64,000 nucleotides of DNA, taken from positions 186,001 to 250,000 of the forward strand of contig CAVWMF010000007.1 of assembly GCA_963756025.1 (NCBI GenBank), written 5' to 3'. The notes below the pieces were generated by a model, which made no database searches, was not told the origin of the DNA, and was given only the letters and a program-made list of their open reading frames with translations. Made by a program: the position numbers and the translations under genes. Position 1 is the first letter of the stretch; every line of letters starts with the position of its first letter. This document shows, one piece after another, positions 16,552-26,253 of this stretch. Source of the DNA: Bog-473 sp963756025. GTDB taxonomy: Bacteria; Actinomycetota; Acidimicrobiia; Acidimicrobiales; RAAP-2.

Positions 16552-19503
16552 TCAGGTGGTGACGGTGAGGCCGGAACGGCTGATGGCATTTGTGTTGGTT
16601 CCGAGATAGCTCGCGACGACCGCAGGGTCTTCTCGGACCTGGGCCGGCGTACCCATGGCGATCACGGAGCCGGCATCCATGGCGTAGACCCGGTCGCAGA
16701 GCCCCATGAGCAGCGGCATGTCGTGCTCGATGATCAAGATCGCGCAATCCAGATCATCTCGGATGCGACGCACCAACGGCCCGAATGCCTCAGCTTCCCG
16801 CTGAGCCACACCGGCTGTGGGCTCATCGAGCAACAGCAGCCGCGGCTCCGTCGCGACCTGCGCCGCCAGGTCGCAGATCCTCCGCATCCCGGTCGAGAGT
16901 TCGGAGGTCAGCGCGTCCGCCCATGGACCGAGGCCGAAGGCTTCCACGATCTCCAGGGCGCGCCGACGGCTGTTGCGCTCCGCCGTACGGACCCATGGTG
17001 CGCCGACCATCGCGGGAAGGAGGTGCGTCTTCACCCGCCGCGACGTTGCAACCTGGACCGTCTCGGTCACTGTCAGCCCGGCGAAGAGGGATGCGTCCTG
17101 AAAGCTGCGGGCCACTCCGTGACGGGCTCGGATGTCGGGCGATCGGCCGGCGACCTCGTAACCGAACAGGCGTATCGACCCTCGGTCCGGACGCAGGACT
17201 CCGCTGATGGCGTTCATCAGGGTCGTCTTGCCCGCACCGTTGGGCCCGATGAGACCGACAATCTCCCCTGTACGTACCTCGATGGCGGCGCCCTCGAGTG
17301 CAGCGATGCCACCGAAGCGGACGGCCACACCATCGACGACGAGAGGCTGTTCTCCGGCGGTGGGTGCCGCCGCCGGGTCCTGGTCGAGGTCGTCCTCCAG
17401 CCTTCCGATGGTGGCGAAGCTGATAGCAGTGGCAGCCCGCTCGATGGCGGTGCCCGGTGCCGGAACGACCCCTTCCCCTTCCGACGCAGCGCGCGCCCGG
17501 TCAGCCGCCGTCGTGTCCGCTGTGCTCCTGGCCGTCATGGCGGCTGCCTTCTTGTTGAGGTGAGCCTGCCAGCGCTCTTGGACCACGCCGGCCATGCCGT
17601 TCGGGAACTGCATCATGGACGCGATGACACCCGCCCCGCCCAAGAAGAGGAAGAACCCCACGTTCTGGCCGATAGAGCCCAGCAAGCTGCTCACGTGCGG
17701 TGCCACGAAGAACGTACTCATGTACAGCAGCACTGATGCAGCGACCGCACCACCGAGCGATCCGAGACCGCCGACAACCGGGATGGCCAACAAGGCGATC
17801 GAGAGATCCGCATCGAAGTAGGTGGGCGTCACGCTTTGCCAATCAACCGCATAGAGCACACCCGCCGCGGCTGCCACGAAGCCCGATAGGGCGAGAATCC
17901 GCAACTTGACGGTTGCCGGCTTGATCCCGAAGGACGCCACAGCCCGTTCGTTGTCCCGGACTGCGATGATGGTCCGACCGACGGCCGATCGTCGCAAGGT
18001 TGCAGCCGCGGCGACGACGAGGACAAGGACGACCAGCGCCACGTAGTACAGGGAGAGTTGAGAACCGATGGACCCGAAGCCGGGCAGGACTGTTATCGGC
18101 TCCACCGGCTCGTTGAAAGGCGTACTCCCCCCCAACCAGCCCTGTTGGTACAACCAGTCGGGAGCGATGACCGCCAGGCCGAGCGTGGTCACCGCGAGCG
18201 TCAGTCCCCGCACCCGGAATGCCGGGAGGCCGATGACGATCATGACCACGGCACCGACCAACCCGGCAACGACCAAGAGCTCCACGATGCTCCACCCCGA
18301 GTGGCCTGCCCATTTCGCTGTCACGTACGCGCCGATGCCCACGAGAGCGAACTGGCCCAAGCTGACCTGCCCGGCCCAGCCGACCAGCATCGTCAGCGAC
18401 ACCCCGATCAAGGCGTACACCAAGATAAGCACCAAGAGGAACTGATTGTGCTTGAAGTAGGGAAGGAGCGGGAAGACGAGCGCGACAACGAGCGACAGTC
18501 CGATGGACCACCTCGGCCCGTTGCGGAGGAACGGTGACCCGCGCAGCACTTCGGGCACTCGGAGACCGGGGCGTTCCGGCACTGCGGCGCCGTCGGCTGC
18601 GAAGGCCCTCCCGATTGCCTTGCCACGCACGAGAATCGCCATGAGGATGGCTCCGAACACGGCGAGTTCCGCCGTGCCCGCATTGTTCGTCTGTGCCGCA
18701 ACCACCTGATAGACGAGGCCCAGGCCCAACCCACCGGCCACGGCAATCGGGAACGAGAGGAACGCGCCAAATGCGGCGGCCCCCATCGTCAATGCGAGGA
18801 GATACGGGCCGAGGGCTTGCGCATTGAACGAAGTCGTGCTCGGACCGTTCAGGATCGCGGCAAGGGCCGACAATCCACCGGCGATGCCCCAGGTGATCAG
18901 ACTGACGCGGGATACGGAGATTCCGCAGAGACGTGCAGCATCGGGATTGCCGGCCGCGGCACGGATCTGCTTCCCGATCGAAGTGAACTCGAGGTAGATG
19001 GTCAGCAGAGCCAAGATCACCGGCACTGCGATCAAGGTGAGGAGCGACATGCCGGTCAAGACCACGCCGCCGACTTCGACGTTCGAACTAAACGGTTGTG
19101 GGAACGGCGCCGTCGAGGTCGGGACGAGTCCGGGGATGTACGTCAACGCGAGCAGAACCTGGCTCACCCCGATCGTCATGATCAGAAGACGCACCGGAGA
19201 CTTGGTCCTGCGCCGGACCGGAGCGATGATGAATCTTTCGACCAGCATGCCTGTCGCGATTCCGACGATCAGACAAGGGACGAGGGACAGCCACCAGTCC
19301 CAGCCCCAATCATTGACCACCTTGAGAAGTACGAGGGCAGAGAGCACCCCGAGTTGAGCATGCGCCAGGTTGAGGAAGCGATTCGCCCGGTAGACGAGGA
19401 CGAACCCGACGGCCAGAAGGCTGATGATCAGCCCATTCAGGATCCCGAGAACGAACGTCCCCGAGGTCACCATGGGCATGGGGGCACGGCCGGGACCGCC
19501 CAC
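16552..19503 (-). CDS. Fused LivH-LivM-LivG ABC importer polypeptide
   Basis: One 983-residue frame contains three normally separate importer parts. A LivH permease (about 1-300, with YRANRFLNLAHAQLG) is followed by a LivM permease (about 330-640, with LTMLVGWAGQVSLGQFALVG). An Ala/Glu-rich linker (about 650-715) leads to a LivG ATPase with Walker A GPNGAGKTT, an unusual signature LSTGMRR, Walker B LLLLDEPTAG and a C-terminal EHDMPLLMGLCDRV. With LivF and the adjacent binding protein this would form a complete importer for a small hydrophobic or acidic compound. The N-terminus is uncertain: GTG 19503 is the longest start; ATG 19479 or 19473 are possible. Two-gene Liv fusions are known; a three-part fusion is uncommon. 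Confidence 0.88.
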   Translation of the reverse strand: MGGPGRAPMPMVTSGTFVLGILNGLIISLLAVGFVLVYRANRFLNLAHAQLGVLSALVLLKVVNDWGWDWWLSLVPCLIVGIATGMLVERFIIAPVRRRTKSPVRLLIMTIGVSQVLLALTYIPGLVPTSTAPFPQPFSSNVEVGGVVLTGMSLLTLIAVPVILALLTIYLEFTSIGKQIRAAAGNPDAARLCGISVSRVSLITWGIAGGLSALAAILNGPSTTSFNAQALGPYLLALTMGAAAFGAFLSFPIAVAGGLGLGLVYQVVAAQTNNAGTAELAVFGAILMAILVRGKAIGRAFAADGAAVPERPGLRVPEVLRGSPFLRNGPRWSIGLSLVVALVFPLLPYFKHNQFLLVLILVYALIGVSLTMLVGWAGQVSLGQFALVGIGAYVTAKWAGHSGWSIVELLVVAGLVGAVVMIVIGLPAFRVRGLTLAVTTLGLAVIAPDWLYQQGWLGGSTPFNEPVEPITVLPGFGSIGSQLSLYYVALVVLVLVVAAAATLRRSAVGRTIIAVRDNERAVASFGIKPATVKLRILALSGFVAAAAGVLYAVDWQSVTPTYFDADLSIALLAIPVVGGLGSLGGAVAASVLLYMSTFFVAPHVSSLLGSIGQNVGFFLFLGGAGVIASMMQFPNGMAGVVQERWQAHLNKKAAAMTARSTADTTAADRARAASEGEGVVPAPGTAIERAATAISFATIGRLEDDLDQDPAAAPTAGEQPLVVDGVAVRFGGIAALEGAAIEVRTGEIVGLIGPNGAGKTTLMNAISGVLRPDRGSIRLFGYEVAGRSPDIRARHGVARSFQDASLFAGLTVTETVQVATSRRVKTHLLPAMVGAPWVRTAERNSRRRALEIVEAFGLGPWADALTSELSTGMRRICDLAAQVATEPRLLLLDEPTAGVAQREAEAFGPLVRRIRDDLDCAILIIEHDMPLLMGLCDRVYAMDAGSVIAMGTPAQVREDPAVVASYLGTNTNAISRSGLTVTT

Positions 19504-19642
19504 TGGTGGATTCGGCCGCCTGTCACACCTGGCGACCCGGACGGGTTGGCCCGGGTCAGCGCTCTTGCAATCACCAGTTCGTCCCCCAAAGCCCTTTCCG
19601 GTGCATACCCGGGATCAGGCGCGCCGTCTTTCTTCTTAGATC

Positions 19643-19658
19643 TTGATATCAATGTCAA
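19643..19658. promoter_or_regulatory. Palindromic operator-like site (motif A)
   Basis: TTGATATCAATGTCAA fits TTGAYRTYRAYRTCAA, as do the sites at 9404 and 28860. It lies 140 bases upstream of the fused importer gene, in the divergent region shared with the aldehyde dehydrogenase. On the minus strand it begins with a consensus-like TTGACA, so it could overlap a -35 element. Confidence 0.6.
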
Positions 19659-19755
19659 CTCGACGCTCGAAGGACCTTCCGTGGATGCAGGCGGCAGACA
19701 GCCCCAGAATCAGCGTCGGAAGTTGACATCCACACATGTTTACGGTTAAGTGGGT

Positions 19756-19768
19756 AGAACGTAGTTCT
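19756..19768. promoter_or_regulatory. AGAAC-GTA-GTTCT operator-like palindrome (motif B)
   Basis: Perfect five-base arms around three bases, ending 13 bases before the aldehyde dehydrogenase ATG. The same architecture, AGAAYNNNRTTCT, appears at 55834 and 59007. It resembles the KstR-type AAC/GTT palindrome but has a three-base centre. Confidence 0.55.
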
Positions 19769-19781
19769 GATAGGGGGACCT

Positions 19782-21248
19782 ATGCAAATAATCGACGGTC
19801 GACGTTCGTACATCGCGGGCCGCTGGGTCGAGGGTGAGCGGTCATTCGAAGTCGAGAACCCGGCGGACGAGTCGTGCTTCGCCGAAGCGGGCGTCACGCC
19901 CTGGCCGGAAGTGCAGCGGGCGATTTCTGAGGCACGGCGCGCATTCGACCAGGGCGTCTGGGCGGATCTCCCCATCCCCGAACGGGCCAGAATCCTCCAC
20001 GCCTTCCTCGATGAGGTCGAAAAGTCCCGGGAAACGCTCATCGACACCATCATGGGCGAGGCGGGTCAGCCGCGGCCGATGGCCGAAGGGGCGCAGGTCG
20101 CCATGGGCCTCACATTCGGCCGCCAGACGATCGATCTCTACCAGTCGATGCTGCACGAAGAGGCAAATCCGGTTCCGGTGGACGACCTCGTGCGCGGTCG
20201 GGTGCTGTTGAGCATCCGGCGCCATGAGCCGATCGGCGTGGTGAGCGCAATCACCCCCTACAACGGCGCCATCATCATGGCCTTCCAAAAGCTCATCCCG
20301 GCCCTGATGGCGGGCAACTCCGTGATTCTGCGGCCGAGTCCGCTCACTCCGCTTTCCTCTCTCGTGTTCGGCGCCGCAGCCGATGTCGCTGGCCTACCGG
20401 ACGGCGTCTTGAGCATTGTGATCGAGGACGGTGCGCAAGGTGCGGAGCTGCTGACGAGCGACCCCGCCGTCGACATGGTGTCGTTCACCGGATCGACCGC
20501 GGTCGGAGGGCAGATTCTGGCTCAGGCCGCACCGACCATCAAGCGGGTATCCCTGGAGCTCGGTGGGAAATCGGCACAGATCTATCTTGACGACGCCATC
20601 GGGCGGGTCGGCATGGGAGCGATGGCGGTCGTGGCCATGACCTCCGGGCAGGCATGTGTCGCAGCGACCCGGATGCTGGTCCCGAACGAGCGGAAGGCCG
20701 AAGTCATCGAGTCCGTCTGTGCCACCTACGGGATGATCACTATTGGCGATCCGGCGGATCCGAAGAGTCTCATGGGCCCCCTGATCACTGCCGCCCAACG
20801 CGAACGTTGCGAACGCTACATCGCCCTGGCTGAAGAGAGCGGGGCCAAAGTTGCGTTCGGTGGTGGTCGCCCTGCAGGTCTCTCGAAGGGGTACTACATC
20901 GAGCCGACCGTCCTCGACCTACCCGACAACTCCAACCCGGCGGCCCGCGATGAGATCTTCGGCCCGGTCATCGGGATTCTCGGTTACAAGGATCTCGATG
21001 ACGCCGTCGCCATCGCCAACGACAGTAGGTACGGCTTGGCGGGCCAGGTATACGGCGCGGATTTGGCGGCGGCGACATCCGTGGCGCGCCGCATTCGGGC
21101 CGGGGCGGTCAGCGTGAACTCGGGCATTTTCAGCGCCTATGCACCCGGCGGAGGCTACAAACAAAGCGGCCTGGGCCGCGAGCGCGGGCCCGATGGGATC
21201 CGTGAATTCCAAGAAGTGAAGCACCTAGCGATCGGAGAGCTGCGATGA
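19782..21248 (+). CDS. Aldehyde dehydrogenase family protein
   Basis: A 488-residue NAD(P)-dependent aldehyde dehydrogenase. Visible elements are ITPYNGAII (the oxyanion Asn region), the FTGSTAVGGQI cofactor loop near 235, ELGGKS with the general base near residue 259, and the catalytic Cys in SGQACVAATR near 292. The C-terminal EIFGPVIG and GGGYKQSGLGRERG segments are also standard. It would oxidise an aldehyde intermediate to the acid. It opens an operon continuing through 26221, with a 4-base overlap to the next gene. A motif B palindrome sits just before its ribosome site (GGGGG). Confidence 0.93.
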   Translation: MQIIDGRRSYIAGRWVEGERSFEVENPADESCFAEAGVTPWPEVQRAISEARRAFDQGVWADLPIPERARILHAFLDEVEKSRETLIDTIMGEAGQPRPMAEGAQVAMGLTFGRQTIDLYQSMLHEEANPVPVDDLVRGRVLLSIRRHEPIGVVSAITPYNGAIIMAFQKLIPALMAGNSVILRPSPLTPLSSLVFGAAADVAGLPDGVLSIVIEDGAQGAELLTSDPAVDMVSFTGSTAVGGQILAQAAPTIKRVSLELGGKSAQIYLDDAIGRVGMGAMAVVAMTSGQACVAATRMLVPNERKAEVIESVCATYGMITIGDPADPKSLMGPLITAAQRERCERYIALAEESGAKVAFGGGRPAGLSKGYYIEPTVLDLPDNSNPAARDEIFGPVIGILGYKDLDDAVAIANDSRYGLAGQVYGADLAAATSVARRIRAGAVSVNSGIFSAYAPGGGYKQSGLGRERGPDGIREFQEVKHLAIGELR

Positions 21249-22453
21249 CGAATACTCCAAACCTTGACTGGCTTATCTCAGTCGACGACCACATACTTGA
21301 GCCTCCCCGGTTGTGGCTCGATCGTGTCGCCGCAAAGGACCGGGAGCGGGCTCCCCAGATGGAGACCATCGACGGCACGGAGTACTGGCTCTACGACGGT
21401 AAGCGATTCCCCACCGTCGGTCTGAGCGCCGTGGTCGGCAGGACGAAGGAGGAGTTCAGCCCCCAACCACTCCCCTACTCGGAAATGCGCCCGGGCTGCT
21501 ACGACCCCAAGGCCCGGATCGAGGACATGGATCGCGCCGGAATCCTCGCGTCTTTGTGCTTCCCCACGATCACGCGCTTCTGCGGCCAACTCTTCATGGA
21601 GGCCAGTGATCGCGAATTCGGCTTCCAATGCCTTCAGCACTATAACGACTGGCTCGTCGAGGAGTGGTGCGGCGCGGCACCCGGCCGTTATATCCCGTTG
21701 ATGCTCATCCCGATGTGGGATCCGTCGCTTGCCGCGAAAGAGATGGAGCGCATGGCGGCCCGGGGCGTCACCGCATTCGCCTTCTCCGAGAACCCCGAAC
21801 CCCTCGGATTGCCCACGATTCACGACGCGAATCGCTATTGGGACCCAGTGATGACCACCGCCAACGAGCTGGAGATGGTCGTCTGCATGCACGTTGGCTC
21901 ATCCTCCACGTTGCCGTCAATTGCCAAAGACGCTCCGTTCATGGCCAACCTGACCTGGGGGGCTACGCGCACGTCGGGGACCATGCTGGCCTGGCTCTTC
22001 AGCGGACTTTTCCAGCGTTTTCCGAACCTGAAGATCGCCCTGTCGGAGGGCGAGATCGGGTGGATCCCGTACTTCCTCGAACGTGCGGAGCAGGTGCTCG
22101 ACAAGCAACGGCACTGGGTTCTGAAGGGTCAGCAGTTCGGCGACCATGCCATGAGTGACGTCGACTTCGACCACTTGGACATCCGAGCCTCGTTCCGCGA
22201 GCACATCTTCGGATGTTTCATCGAGGACCACCACGGCGTCGCCAGCCTGGCCGAGATCGGAGAGGACAACGTCATGTGCGAGACGGATTACCCGCACTCC
22301 GACTCGACGTGGCCGGACTGCATCGGCACGGCCAAGCGTGTCATCAAAGACCTGTCCCCCGAGCTCCAGTACAAGCTCCTCCGAGGCAACGCTGAGCGGC
22401 TCTATCGTTTCACGCCGGCTGAGCCGCCTGCTGAGACACCGGTCGGTGCGTAA
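21245..22453 (+). CDS. Amidohydrolase_2 family metal-dependent hydrolase
   Basis: A 402-residue TIM-barrel hydrolase more distant from the three other paralogs. The N-terminal metal motif reads ISVDDHILEP (residues 11-20) and the C-terminal one CETDYPHSDSTWP near 345, with MHVGSS near 217 and LSEGEIGWIP near 265 between. This sub-type, with S-V-D-D-H and E-T-D-Y-P-H, is frequent in actinobacterial steroid and lipid catabolic clusters; its reaction is not established to my knowledge. ATG overlaps the aldehyde dehydrogenase TGA, so the two are co-translated. Downstream lies a stem-loop before the SDR gene. Confidence 0.88.
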   Translation: MTNTPNLDWLISVDDHILEPPRLWLDRVAAKDRERAPQMETIDGTEYWLYDGKRFPTVGLSAVVGRTKEEFSPQPLPYSEMRPGCYDPKARIEDMDRAGILASLCFPTITRFCGQLFMEASDREFGFQCLQHYNDWLVEEWCGAAPGRYIPLMLIPMWDPSLAAKEMERMAARGVTAFAFSENPEPLGLPTIHDANRYWDPVMTTANELEMVVCMHVGSSSTLPSIAKDAPFMANLTWGATRTSGTMLAWLFSGLFQRFPNLKIALSEGEIGWIPYFLERAEQVLDKQRHWVLKGQQFGDHAMSDVDFDHLDIRASFREHIFGCFIEDHHGVASLAEIGEDNVMCETDYPHSDSTWPDCIGTAKRVIKDLSPELQYKLLRGNAERLYRFTPAEPPAETPVGA

Positions 22454-22475
22454 CCTCGACTGAGTCGGGCAGTCC

Positions 22476-22501
22476 TCCCGGTCCCAAGCGAGCGACCGGG
22501 A
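22476..22501 (+). terminator. Stem-loop between amidohydrolase and SDR genes
   Basis: TCCCGGTC (22476-22483) pairs exactly with GACCGGGA (22494-22501) across a ten-base loop. No T-run follows, so full termination is doubtful. It may attenuate read-through inside the operon or stabilise a processed transcript end. Confidence 0.4.
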
Positions 22502-22535
22502 TCTCACTCACCACCTACGAAGGGGGATCCTCTCA

Positions 22536-23315
22536 ATGAGGCTCAAGGAAAAGAACGCCGTCATCACGGGAGCGGGGTCCGGCGTCGGGCGGGCCTCAGC
22601 CCTCCGGTTCGCCGAGGAGGGTGCTCGTGTCGTCTGCGCCGACCTCGACGAAGGCCGCGCCAAGGAAACGGTCACGCTCATCGAAGAAGCTGGCGGCACT
22701 GCGGTCGCGGTCGGCATCGACGTCTCGAAGGAAGAGGACGTCGTGAGCATGCTCGGCGTCGCTGTCGAGCAATTCGGAACGCTTCACATCGTCTACAACA
22801 ACGTCGGCATCCCCACGCCGCGCCTGGGCATGACCTTCGAGGATCACACGGTGGAGGACTTCCAGCACCTTGTCGCCGTCAACCTGGGCGGCGTGTTCCT
22901 GGGCTCGAAGCACGCCGTCCTGCGGTTCAAGGAGCAAGGCGGTGGCGGAGTCATCCTCAACACCGGTTCGGTGGCGGGTCTTGTCGGTTGGGGTGGCGCG
23001 GTGTACGGCGCCACGAAAGGCGGCGTGCATCAGCTGACGAAGGCGGTTGCCGTCGAGGCAGCGCCGTTCGGCATCCGGGTGAACGCCATCTGCCCGGCCG
23101 GAATGCCCTACACCGGGTTCTTCGCAGCCGGAGGAATGGCCGCCGCGCCGGAAATGATGCAGCAGGTCAGCGAGCAGGTAAGTGCCGGCCACCCGTTGGG
23201 ACGGCCCATCACCGCGGATGACTGTGCCGAGGCTGCGGTCTTTCTCTGCAGCGACGAAGCGGTCAACATCACCGGCGTGCTGCTCCCCGTCGACGGAGGG
23301 TATGTCGCCCGATGA
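22536..23315 (+). CDS. Short-chain dehydrogenase/reductase
   Basis: A 259-residue classical SDR. The cofactor motif is TGAGSGVGRA from residue 10, with the acidic ADLDEG after beta-2 favouring NAD(H). NNVG follows beta-4, the catalytic Ser is in NTGSVAG, and Tyr/Lys are in YGATKGG near 156-160. It would oxidise a hydroxyl or reduce a ketone of the pathway substrate. GGGGG precedes the ATG. Its stop overlaps the P450 start by four bases, so hydroxylation and alcohol oxidation are probably consecutive steps. Confidence 0.93.
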   Translation: MRLKEKNAVITGAGSGVGRASALRFAEEGARVVCADLDEGRAKETVTLIEEAGGTAVAVGIDVSKEEDVVSMLGVAVEQFGTLHIVYNNVGIPTPRLGMTFEDHTVEDFQHLVAVNLGGVFLGSKHAVLRFKEQGGGGVILNTGSVAGLVGWGGAVYGATKGGVHQLTKAVAVEAAPFGIRVNAICPAGMPYTGFFAAGGMAAAPEMMQQVSEQVSAGHPLGRPITADDCAEAAVFLCSDEAVNITGVLLPVDGGYVAR

Positions 23316-24568
23316 CCGACATCCACACACCACCGCTCGACCGCGAGCGCATCCGCGAGCTCTTCGACCTCCGCAACAACGTCAACCTGGCCGCCGGTGG
23401 TACCTACACGGAAGACCCGTACCCCGTCTGGCAGGAGCTTCGCTCCCGTGCCCCGGTGCATCCCGGCACCGTCCATGAGCTGACGGGTTACGAAGGTGAT
23501 GCGATGTTCCACGGGCTGCCGTTCCCGGAGCGTCCTCACTTTTCGGCGTTCAGCTACGCCGCTTGCGATGCCGCGTATCGCAACCAGGCTGTGTTCACGT
23601 CGTCGCCCGGCGCGGCCGACGGCCTGGCCGACGACATCGGGTTCGAGCACAGCCTGCTGATGATGGGCGGCACGAAGCACCGCCGCTACCGTTCCCTGGT
23701 GCAACCCTCATTCGTCCCGGCCAGAGCACAGTGGTGGATCCGGAACTGGATTGAGGAGACGGTCACCATTCTGATCGACGCCATCGTCCACGAGGGCCGG
23801 GCGGAGTTGAACGTCGATTTCTGTGCCGCCATTCCCGTCCTGACCATTACGGGGAGCTTCGGCGTCCCTGTTGACGAAGCCCTCGAGATTCGGGCCGCGC
23901 TGTCGAACCCGTTGTCCGTGGTCGAGCGGCTCGGACCAATAGTCGCAGCTCGTCGTGAGGAACCCCAGGACGACCTGATCAGTGTGCTGGTCCAGGCGGA
24001 GATCACCGAGGAAGATGGCAGCAAGCACCGTCTCTCGGACCCGGAAATCTACTCATTCGCGCTGCTTCTCTTGATGGCCGGCTCGGGCACCACGTGGAAA
24101 CAGATGGGGATCACCATTGCCGCTCTGTTGGAGCGGCCAGCCCTCCTCGATGCGGTCCGCGCCGACCGGTCACTCCTGAAGGGCGCGATCGAGGAATCGC
24201 TGCGCTGGATGCCCACCGATCCGATGTTCTCCCGCTGGGTGGCAGAGGACATCGATTTGTTCGGTGTTCACCTGCCGAAAGGTTCGGTGCTCCATCTGTG
24301 CATCGGCGCCGCCAACCGCGATCCCGAGCGGTGGGAGCGGCCCGACGAGTACGACCCGCTCCGCCCCGTGAAGCCGGCCTTCGGCTTCGGCGGCGGACCG
24401 CACGTTTGTCTGGGCATGCATGTCGCTCGGGCGGAGATGTCCGTGGGTATAGGGGCTCTCCTCGACCGGCTGCCTAATCTACGGTTGGACGCAGCCGCCG
24501 AGGCACCCAGCCCGGTTGGCTTCTACGAAAGGGGCGTCATGGAAATCCCGGTGGTGTTCGACTCATGA
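23312..24568 (+). CDS. Cytochrome P450
   Basis: A 418-residue soluble bacterial P450. The heme-binding segment FGFGGGPHVCLGMH has its Cys near residue 366. The K-helix ExxR is EESLRW near 293 and the I-helix is MAGSGTTWKQ near 253, where the usual acid-alcohol pair is shifted to G-T-T. An N-terminal MMGGTKHRRYRSLV supplies the C-helix heme contact. It would hydroxylate a hydrophobic substrate using ferredoxin electrons; no ferredoxin gene is adjacent. Overlapping ATGA junctions on both sides place it in the operon with the SDR and the F420-type reductase. Confidence 0.94.
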   Translation: MTDIHTPPLDRERIRELFDLRNNVNLAAGGTYTEDPYPVWQELRSRAPVHPGTVHELTGYEGDAMFHGLPFPERPHFSAFSYAACDAAYRNQAVFTSSPGAADGLADDIGFEHSLLMMGGTKHRRYRSLVQPSFVPARAQWWIRNWIEETVTILIDAIVHEGRAELNVDFCAAIPVLTITGSFGVPVDEALEIRAALSNPLSVVERLGPIVAARREEPQDDLISVLVQAEITEEDGSKHRLSDPEIYSFALLLLMAGSGTTWKQMGITIAALLERPALLDAVRADRSLLKGAIEESLRWMPTDPMFSRWVAEDIDLFGVHLPKGSVLHLCIGAANRDPERWERPDEYDPLRPVKPAFGFGGGPHVCLGMHVARAEMSVGIGALLDRLPNLRLDAAAEAPSPVGFYERGVMEIPVVFDS

Positions 24569-25014
24569 GCGGTGACAACAACTACGTGCAACCTGACACC
24601 ACACTCCTCGGCGAGGATCATCTTCGGGCCTACCGGGAAACGGGTGGCGAGGTCGGCTATCTGTGGAACGGTGTCCCCACGCTCCTGTTGACCACGACGG
24701 GTCGTCGTTCGGGCCAACCCCGGACCACGCCCCTCATCTTCGCTCCGGACCGTGACGACTACCTCGTCGTGGCATCCATGGGCGGTGCTCCTGCCGACCC
24801 GCAGTGGTACCGGAACCTCGTGGCGAACCCGACGGCGGAGGTTCAGGTCAAAGCCGATATCTTCCCGGTGATAGCCAGAACAGCATCCCCTGAGGAGAAG
24901 CCTCGGCTCTGGTCGATCGTCAGCGATGCATGGCCGAACTACAACGTGTACCAGACCCGGACAGACCGCGTGATTCCCGTCGTCGTGTTGTCGCCGACCA
25001 GCACCGATGGCTGA
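24565..25014 (+). CDS. Deazaflavin (F420)-dependent nitroreductase-family protein
   Basis: A 149-residue split-barrel protein of the DDN family. The hallmark LLLTTTGRRSGQPRTTPLIF lies near residues 43-62, followed by YLVVASMGGAPADPQWYRNL near 70, which contacts F420 in DDN-type enzymes. These small reductases add hydride from F420H2 to enones, quinones or nitro groups. In this operon it could reduce an unsaturated ketone. Its ATG overlaps the P450 stop and its own end overlaps the CoA-transferase start by eight bases. Confidence 0.9.
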   Translation: MSGDNNYVQPDTTLLGEDHLRAYRETGGEVGYLWNGVPTLLLTTTGRRSGQPRTTPLIFAPDRDDYLVVASMGGAPADPQWYRNLVANPTAEVQVKADIFPVIARTASPEEKPRLWSIVSDAWPNYNVYQTRTDRVIPVVVLSPTSTDG

Positions 25015-26221
25015 CGGCGCCTACGAAGGCATCCGCGTCGTCGAGCTCGCACAGTGGGTCTTCGTTCCCGTGGCCGGTGCCCTCCTGGCTGACTGGGGCG
25101 CCGATGTCGTGCGCATCGATCGACTCGAAGGTGATCCGTATCGTGGCCTTGCCACGCAGGGGATCGGCACCGACGGCGGCGGAGGAGTGAACCTCTCGGT
25201 GGCCCTGGCCAACCGGGGGAAGCGATCGGTCGCCCTCAATCTGCAGACCGAAGAAGGACAGCGGGTACTGCACCAGCTCCTCGAGAACGCCGACGTCTTC
25301 CTGACGAGTTTTCGGCCTGATGCGCTTTCTCGGCTCGGCTTGGACGCCGAGACGCTTTGCGCGCGGTACCCGTCCATCGTCTACGCGCGAGGAAACGGCT
25401 ATGGCGTCCGGGGGCCCGATGCCGGTATGGCCGGCTACGACGCTTCGGCGTTCTGGGCGAGGGGCGGGGTCGCCCACGTCCTCACGCCAGCCGATCGTGA
25501 GTATCCGATCGGTCCACGAGGCGCCCTGGGAGACCGTAACGGTGGGATGGCGCTGGCATTCGGTATCGCCACCGCCCTCTTGAAGCGAGCCCGCACAGGC
25601 AAGGGCTCCGTGGTCGACGTGTCCCTCCTCGCTACCGCAATGTGGACGCTGTCCTCGGACATACTGTCGGCGATGCAGGGTGCGAAGCCCCGAGCGGCAG
25701 CGGGCCGGGGACCCGTCTTCAACCCGCTCGTCAACACTTACCGTACCTCGGACGGGCGCCACATCCAGCTGGTGTTTCTTCAATCCGACCGCTACTGGGC
25801 ACCATTGTGCGAACTGGTCGATCGCACCGATCTGCGCGACGACCCGCGCTTCGTGGACCACCAGGCCCGAGATGCCCACCGGGACGAATGCGCCGCAGCG
25901 CTCGACGAAGTTTTCGCCAGCCGCACGTTTGAAGAGTGGAAGGAGCTCTTGCGGAAGCTGGACGCACCCTGGGCACCGGTGCAGGCAGTCGAGGAGCTCC
26001 TCACCGACCCGCAGGTACTTGCCAATGACTACATCGGCGAGGTCGTGGTCGAGGGAAAGCCGACCTATCGTTTGCCGGCCGTTCCCGTCCAGTTCGATGA
26101 ACGACCACCCGATCTGCGGGGGGCACCCGAGCACGGCGAACACACCGAGGCCATTCTGTTGGAGCTTGGATACGACTGGGAGGACATCTCGCGCCTGCAG
26201 GACGCATCCGTCATCCCGTGA
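25007..26221 (+). CDS. CoA-transferase family III (CaiB/BaiF)
   Basis: A 404-residue family III CoA-transferase. The N-terminal GIRVVELAQWVFVPVAGALL and ADWGADVVRIDR segments build the Rossmann half, and the likely catalytic Asp is in GYDASAFWARGG near residue 145. LGDRNGGMALAFGIATALL follows. The enzyme would move CoA from an acyl-CoA donor to a carboxylic acid, activating the product of the upstream oxidative steps without ATP. It ends the 19782-26221 operon. It overlaps the previous gene by eight bases. Confidence 0.92.
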   Translation: MADGAYEGIRVVELAQWVFVPVAGALLADWGADVVRIDRLEGDPYRGLATQGIGTDGGGGVNLSVALANRGKRSVALNLQTEEGQRVLHQLLENADVFLTSFRPDALSRLGLDAETLCARYPSIVYARGNGYGVRGPDAGMAGYDASAFWARGGVAHVLTPADREYPIGPRGALGDRNGGMALAFGIATALLKRARTGKGSVVDVSLLATAMWTLSSDILSAMQGAKPRAAAGRGPVFNPLVNTYRTSDGRHIQLVFLQSDRYWAPLCELVDRTDLRDDPRFVDHQARDAHRDECAAALDEVFASRTFEEWKELLRKLDAPWAPVQAVEELLTDPQVLANDYIGEVVVEGKPTYRLPAVPVQFDERPPDLRGAPEHGEHTEAILLELGYDWEDISRLQDASVIP

Positions 26222-26253
26222 ACCGGATCTAGGCGATCGCGAGGCTTTACTCG

